7,524 nt of DNA from DASPXK01 sp035637315 (GTDB lineage: Bacteria; Chloroflexota; UBA6077; JACCZL01), in assembly GCA_035637315.1 (NCBI GenBank), contig DASPXK010000199.1, positions 1 to 7,524 of the forward strand, read 5' to 3'. The position numbers and the translations under genes are program-made. How positions within the stretch are numbered: the first letter of the stretch is position 1; the number at the start of each line of letters is the position of its first letter. Under the pieces are notes generated by a model. The model was not told where the DNA came from. It ran no database searches and saw only the letters and a program-made list of their open reading frames with translations. Below, piece by piece: positions 6,467 to 7,524 of this stretch.

Positions 6467-6514
6467 ATCACGTCCACATCACGTCGCACAGCCTGGTCAT
6501 CACAGTGCCATCAC
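6467..6514. promoter_or_regulatory. four helically phased ATCAC direct repeats
   Basis: ATCAC occurs at 6467, 6478, 6499 and 6510, all in the same orientation, with start-to-start distances 11, 21 and 11 bases, i.e. one, two and one helical turns. The first two copies extend to ATCACGTC; the others continue as ATCACAGTG and ATCACATCG. The array lies between divergent genes, 36 bases from the LysM-fusion start and about 90-120 from the receiver start. Paired direct repeats at 11-base spacing are typical of winged-helix response regulators such as PhoB/OmpR types. The actual binder is unknown. Confidence 0.45.
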
Positions 6515-6564
6515 ATCGGACGCGCCCAGGCGCCTGACGTTCTCGCATTAGCGCGCGCAATCCG

Positions 6565-6570
6565 TATACT
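6565..6570 (+). promoter_or_regulatory. candidate -10 for the receiver gene
   Basis: TATACT is one base from TATAAT and lies 62 bases ahead of the ATG at 6633 (35 ahead of the alternative at 6606). At 17-base spacing the -35 position reads CTCGCA, a poor match, so an activator or a different sigma factor would be needed. Confidence 0.35.
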
Positions 6571-6632
6571 GGTCGCGGTCGTCCACAAGCTCAGAGCGCT
6601 CATGGATGGTGGGACGGATTAGGGTCGGCGGC

Positions 6633-7019
6633 ATGGTGAGTGGTACTGAGGGCGAAACGCGGGTCCTGATCGTCGACGACGACCCAATGAACTTGGAGAT
6701 GCTCGCCGTAGCGCTGCTCGACAGCGGCTTCGCGGTTCGGACCGCCGCTAGCGCCATCGAGGCGCTGGACGAGGCGCGTAGACTGCCGCCCTCGCTAGTC
6801 CTGGCCGACGTGGCGATGCCCGACATGGACGGCTTTCAGCTGTGTGCCCAGATGAAGCAGGACCCGTTGCTCGGCGGCGTGCCGGTGGTCCTGCTGTCGG
6901 CGGCATTCACCGACAATGGCGACCGTGAGCGTAGCGCCAGCGTCGGCGCGGCCGACTTCCTGACCAAACCGGTCGACCTGCCCGGCCTGGTCCGCGTCCT
7001 GCGCCAGTTGTCGACGTAG
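6633..7019 (+). CDS. stand-alone response regulator receiver domain (CheY-like)
   Basis: The protein is a single phosphoacceptor receiver domain with no DNA-binding or catalytic output domain, so it probably acts through protein contacts or as a phosphate relay in the cytoplasm. From the ATG at 6633 it has 128 residues. The acidic pocket is in LIVDDDP (D15-D17), the phosphorylated aspartate is D59 in LADVAMPDMDG, the switch Ser is S89 in VLLSAAF, and the conserved lysine is K112 in FLTKPVD. All CheY hallmarks are present. An in-frame ATG at 6606 would add nine residues (MVGRIRVGG); 6633 is preferred because AGGG lies eight bases upstream and the N-terminus fits the family, but this is not certain. 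No partner histidine kinase is in the window. It is divergent from the LysM fusion and convergent with the glycosidase. Confidence 0.92.
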   Translation: MVSGTEGETRVLIVDDDPMNLEMLAVALLDSGFAVRTAASAIEALDEARRLPPSLVLADVAMPDMDGFQLCAQMKQDPLLGGVPVVLLSAAFTDNGDRERSASVGAADFLTKPVDLPGLVRVLRQLST

Positions 7020-7075
7020 AAGGCCCTACCCCCACCCTCTCCCAAGCTTGGGGGAGGGCAGGGTGGGGGCCCTTC
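7020..7075. terminator. large C/G-rich hairpin between convergent genes
   Basis: The spacer folds around the perfect palindrome CCCAAGCTTGGG (7041-7052). Longer arms pair CCCCCACCCT on the left with AGGGTGGGGG on the right (about 7030-7039 with 7060-7069), with AAGG/CCTT near the outer ends and a few bulged bases. It begins just after the receiver TAG and ends one base before the glycosidase TGA, so it could terminate both transcripts. No T-tract is seen. Its style matches the purH hairpin at 1301-1336. Confidence 0.55.
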
Positions 7076-7524
7076 TCAGGCCATGCGGGTCGGCGACTCG
7101 CCCTTGGACTTGCTCTGCGCGGCGCGCGGGCCAGAGGCGCCGATGTCGTACGAGCGACCCCGGAATCGGAGGCCTCGCCAACACATCCGGGGCGCGTCAG
7201 GCAGCGGTCGCGCCTGTAGTCGCCGCCCGGACGGGGCCAGGCCTAGCCACGTCTCCAGGAACAGGATCACGGCGCCCGCGGCCCAGGCCTGGGGCGCGTT
7301 GGCGTAGGGGTACTCGACCGGGAAGCCGACCTCGCTACGCGACAGCCCGGCGAATAGCTCCGGTAGTCGGTGGCCCGGAAAGTGGCTGGCCGCCTCGAAT
7401 TGGGCCCGAATGATCTGATTCGCCTCACGGGTGTGGCCGTAGCGGGCCAGCCCGGCCGCGATGAGCGCGTTGTCGTGCGGCCAGACGGCGCCGTTGTGGC
7501 AGCCGATCGGGTTGTAGGCCGCCA
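7076..7524 (-). CDS. glycogen-debranching-like glycosidase, C-terminal part
   Basis: The frame is open from the window edge to TGA at 7078-7076, giving 148 complete codons; the start is outside. Near the edge it reads YNPIGCHNGAVWPHDNALI, then AAGLARYGH, the conserved block of the (alpha/alpha)6-barrel domain of bacterial amylo-alpha-1,6-glucosidase / glycogen debranching N-terminal-domain proteins (HNGAVWPHDN is coded at 7498-7469). It continues with LPELFAGL, PVEYPYANAPQAWAAGA and a C-terminal beta-rich tail (RMCWRGLRFRGRSYDIG). Such enzymes hydrolyse alpha-glycosidic branch or terminal links in glycogen-like or compatible-solute glucans, normally in the cytoplasm. The Lys/Ser-rich last 20 residues look like a non-conserved tail. 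Exact substrate cannot be told from the fragment. An internal ATG at 7270 is not the start, since the similarity continues upstream of it. Confidence 0.85.
   Translation of the reverse strand, partial: AAYNPIGCHNGAVWPHDNALIAAGLARYGHTREANQIIRAQFEAASHFPGHRLPELFAGLSRSEVGFPVEYPYANAPQAWAAGAVILFLETWLGLAPSGRRLQARPLPDAPRMCWRGLRFRGRSYDIGASGPRAAQSKSKGESPTRMA

Noticed and set aside
5671..6537. 288-residue open frame on the plus strand
   Set aside because: It is antisense to the LysM/transglycosylase gene, rich in Ser/Arg/Gly, with no recognisable domain.
7041..7052. CCCAAGCTTGGG as a stand-alone operator
   Set aside because: It is the tip of a longer hairpin between convergent genes, so a transcript-end role is simpler.
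7048..7413. 121-residue plus-strand frame after the receiver gene
   Set aside because: It is antisense to the conserved glycosidase frame and has no family features.

Overview
The window is a high-GC bacterial chromosome segment with mostly housekeeping content. The style suggests a Chloroflexota-type bacterium: high GC, tandem heptamer DNA repeats, C/G-rich hairpin repeats at gene ends, a two-domain glutamine-dependent NadE, and a LysM/transglycosylase/serine-hydrolase fusion. An actinobacterium cannot be excluded. This taxonomic reading is inference. No tRNA, rRNA, CRISPR, IS element or phage gene was seen.

Layout, left to right. Positions 1-25 may hold the first codons of a minus-strand gene leaving the window. 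Positions 68-1198 (minus) encode a DedA-family membrane protein with an extra C-terminal membrane domain. A 150-bp spacer with a heptamer tandem repeat and a strong hairpin separates it from purH (1349-2896, minus), the bifunctional enzyme of the last two IMP-synthesis steps. purH is divergent from nadE (2983-4698, plus), glutamine-dependent NAD+ synthetase. Their 86-bp shared spacer carries an inverted repeat, ATTGTA-N10-TACAAT, whose two arms also read as -10 hexamers for the two genes. nadE may be transcribed as a leaderless mRNA.

nadE converges on a minus-strand gene (4746-6431) for an exported protein with two LysM domains, a lytic transglycosylase domain and a class-A-beta-lactamase-fold serine hydrolase. 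The TAG stops of both genes lie in opposite arms of one GTAGGGGC/GCCCCTAC repeat. Divergent from this cell-wall gene is a stand-alone response-regulator receiver (6633-7019, plus). The spacer between them holds four ATCAC repeats at helical-turn spacing (11, 21, 11 bp). The receiver gene converges, across another large hairpin, on the 3' part of a glycogen-debranching-like glycosidase (7076-7524, minus) whose start is outside the window.

The genes do not form one pathway. purH and nadE both feed nucleotide/cofactor metabolism. The most unusual items are the three-activity cell-wall fusion, the phased repeat array upstream of it, and the DedA protein, in which a normally conserved arginine reads as cysteine. 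No complete novel system is evident.
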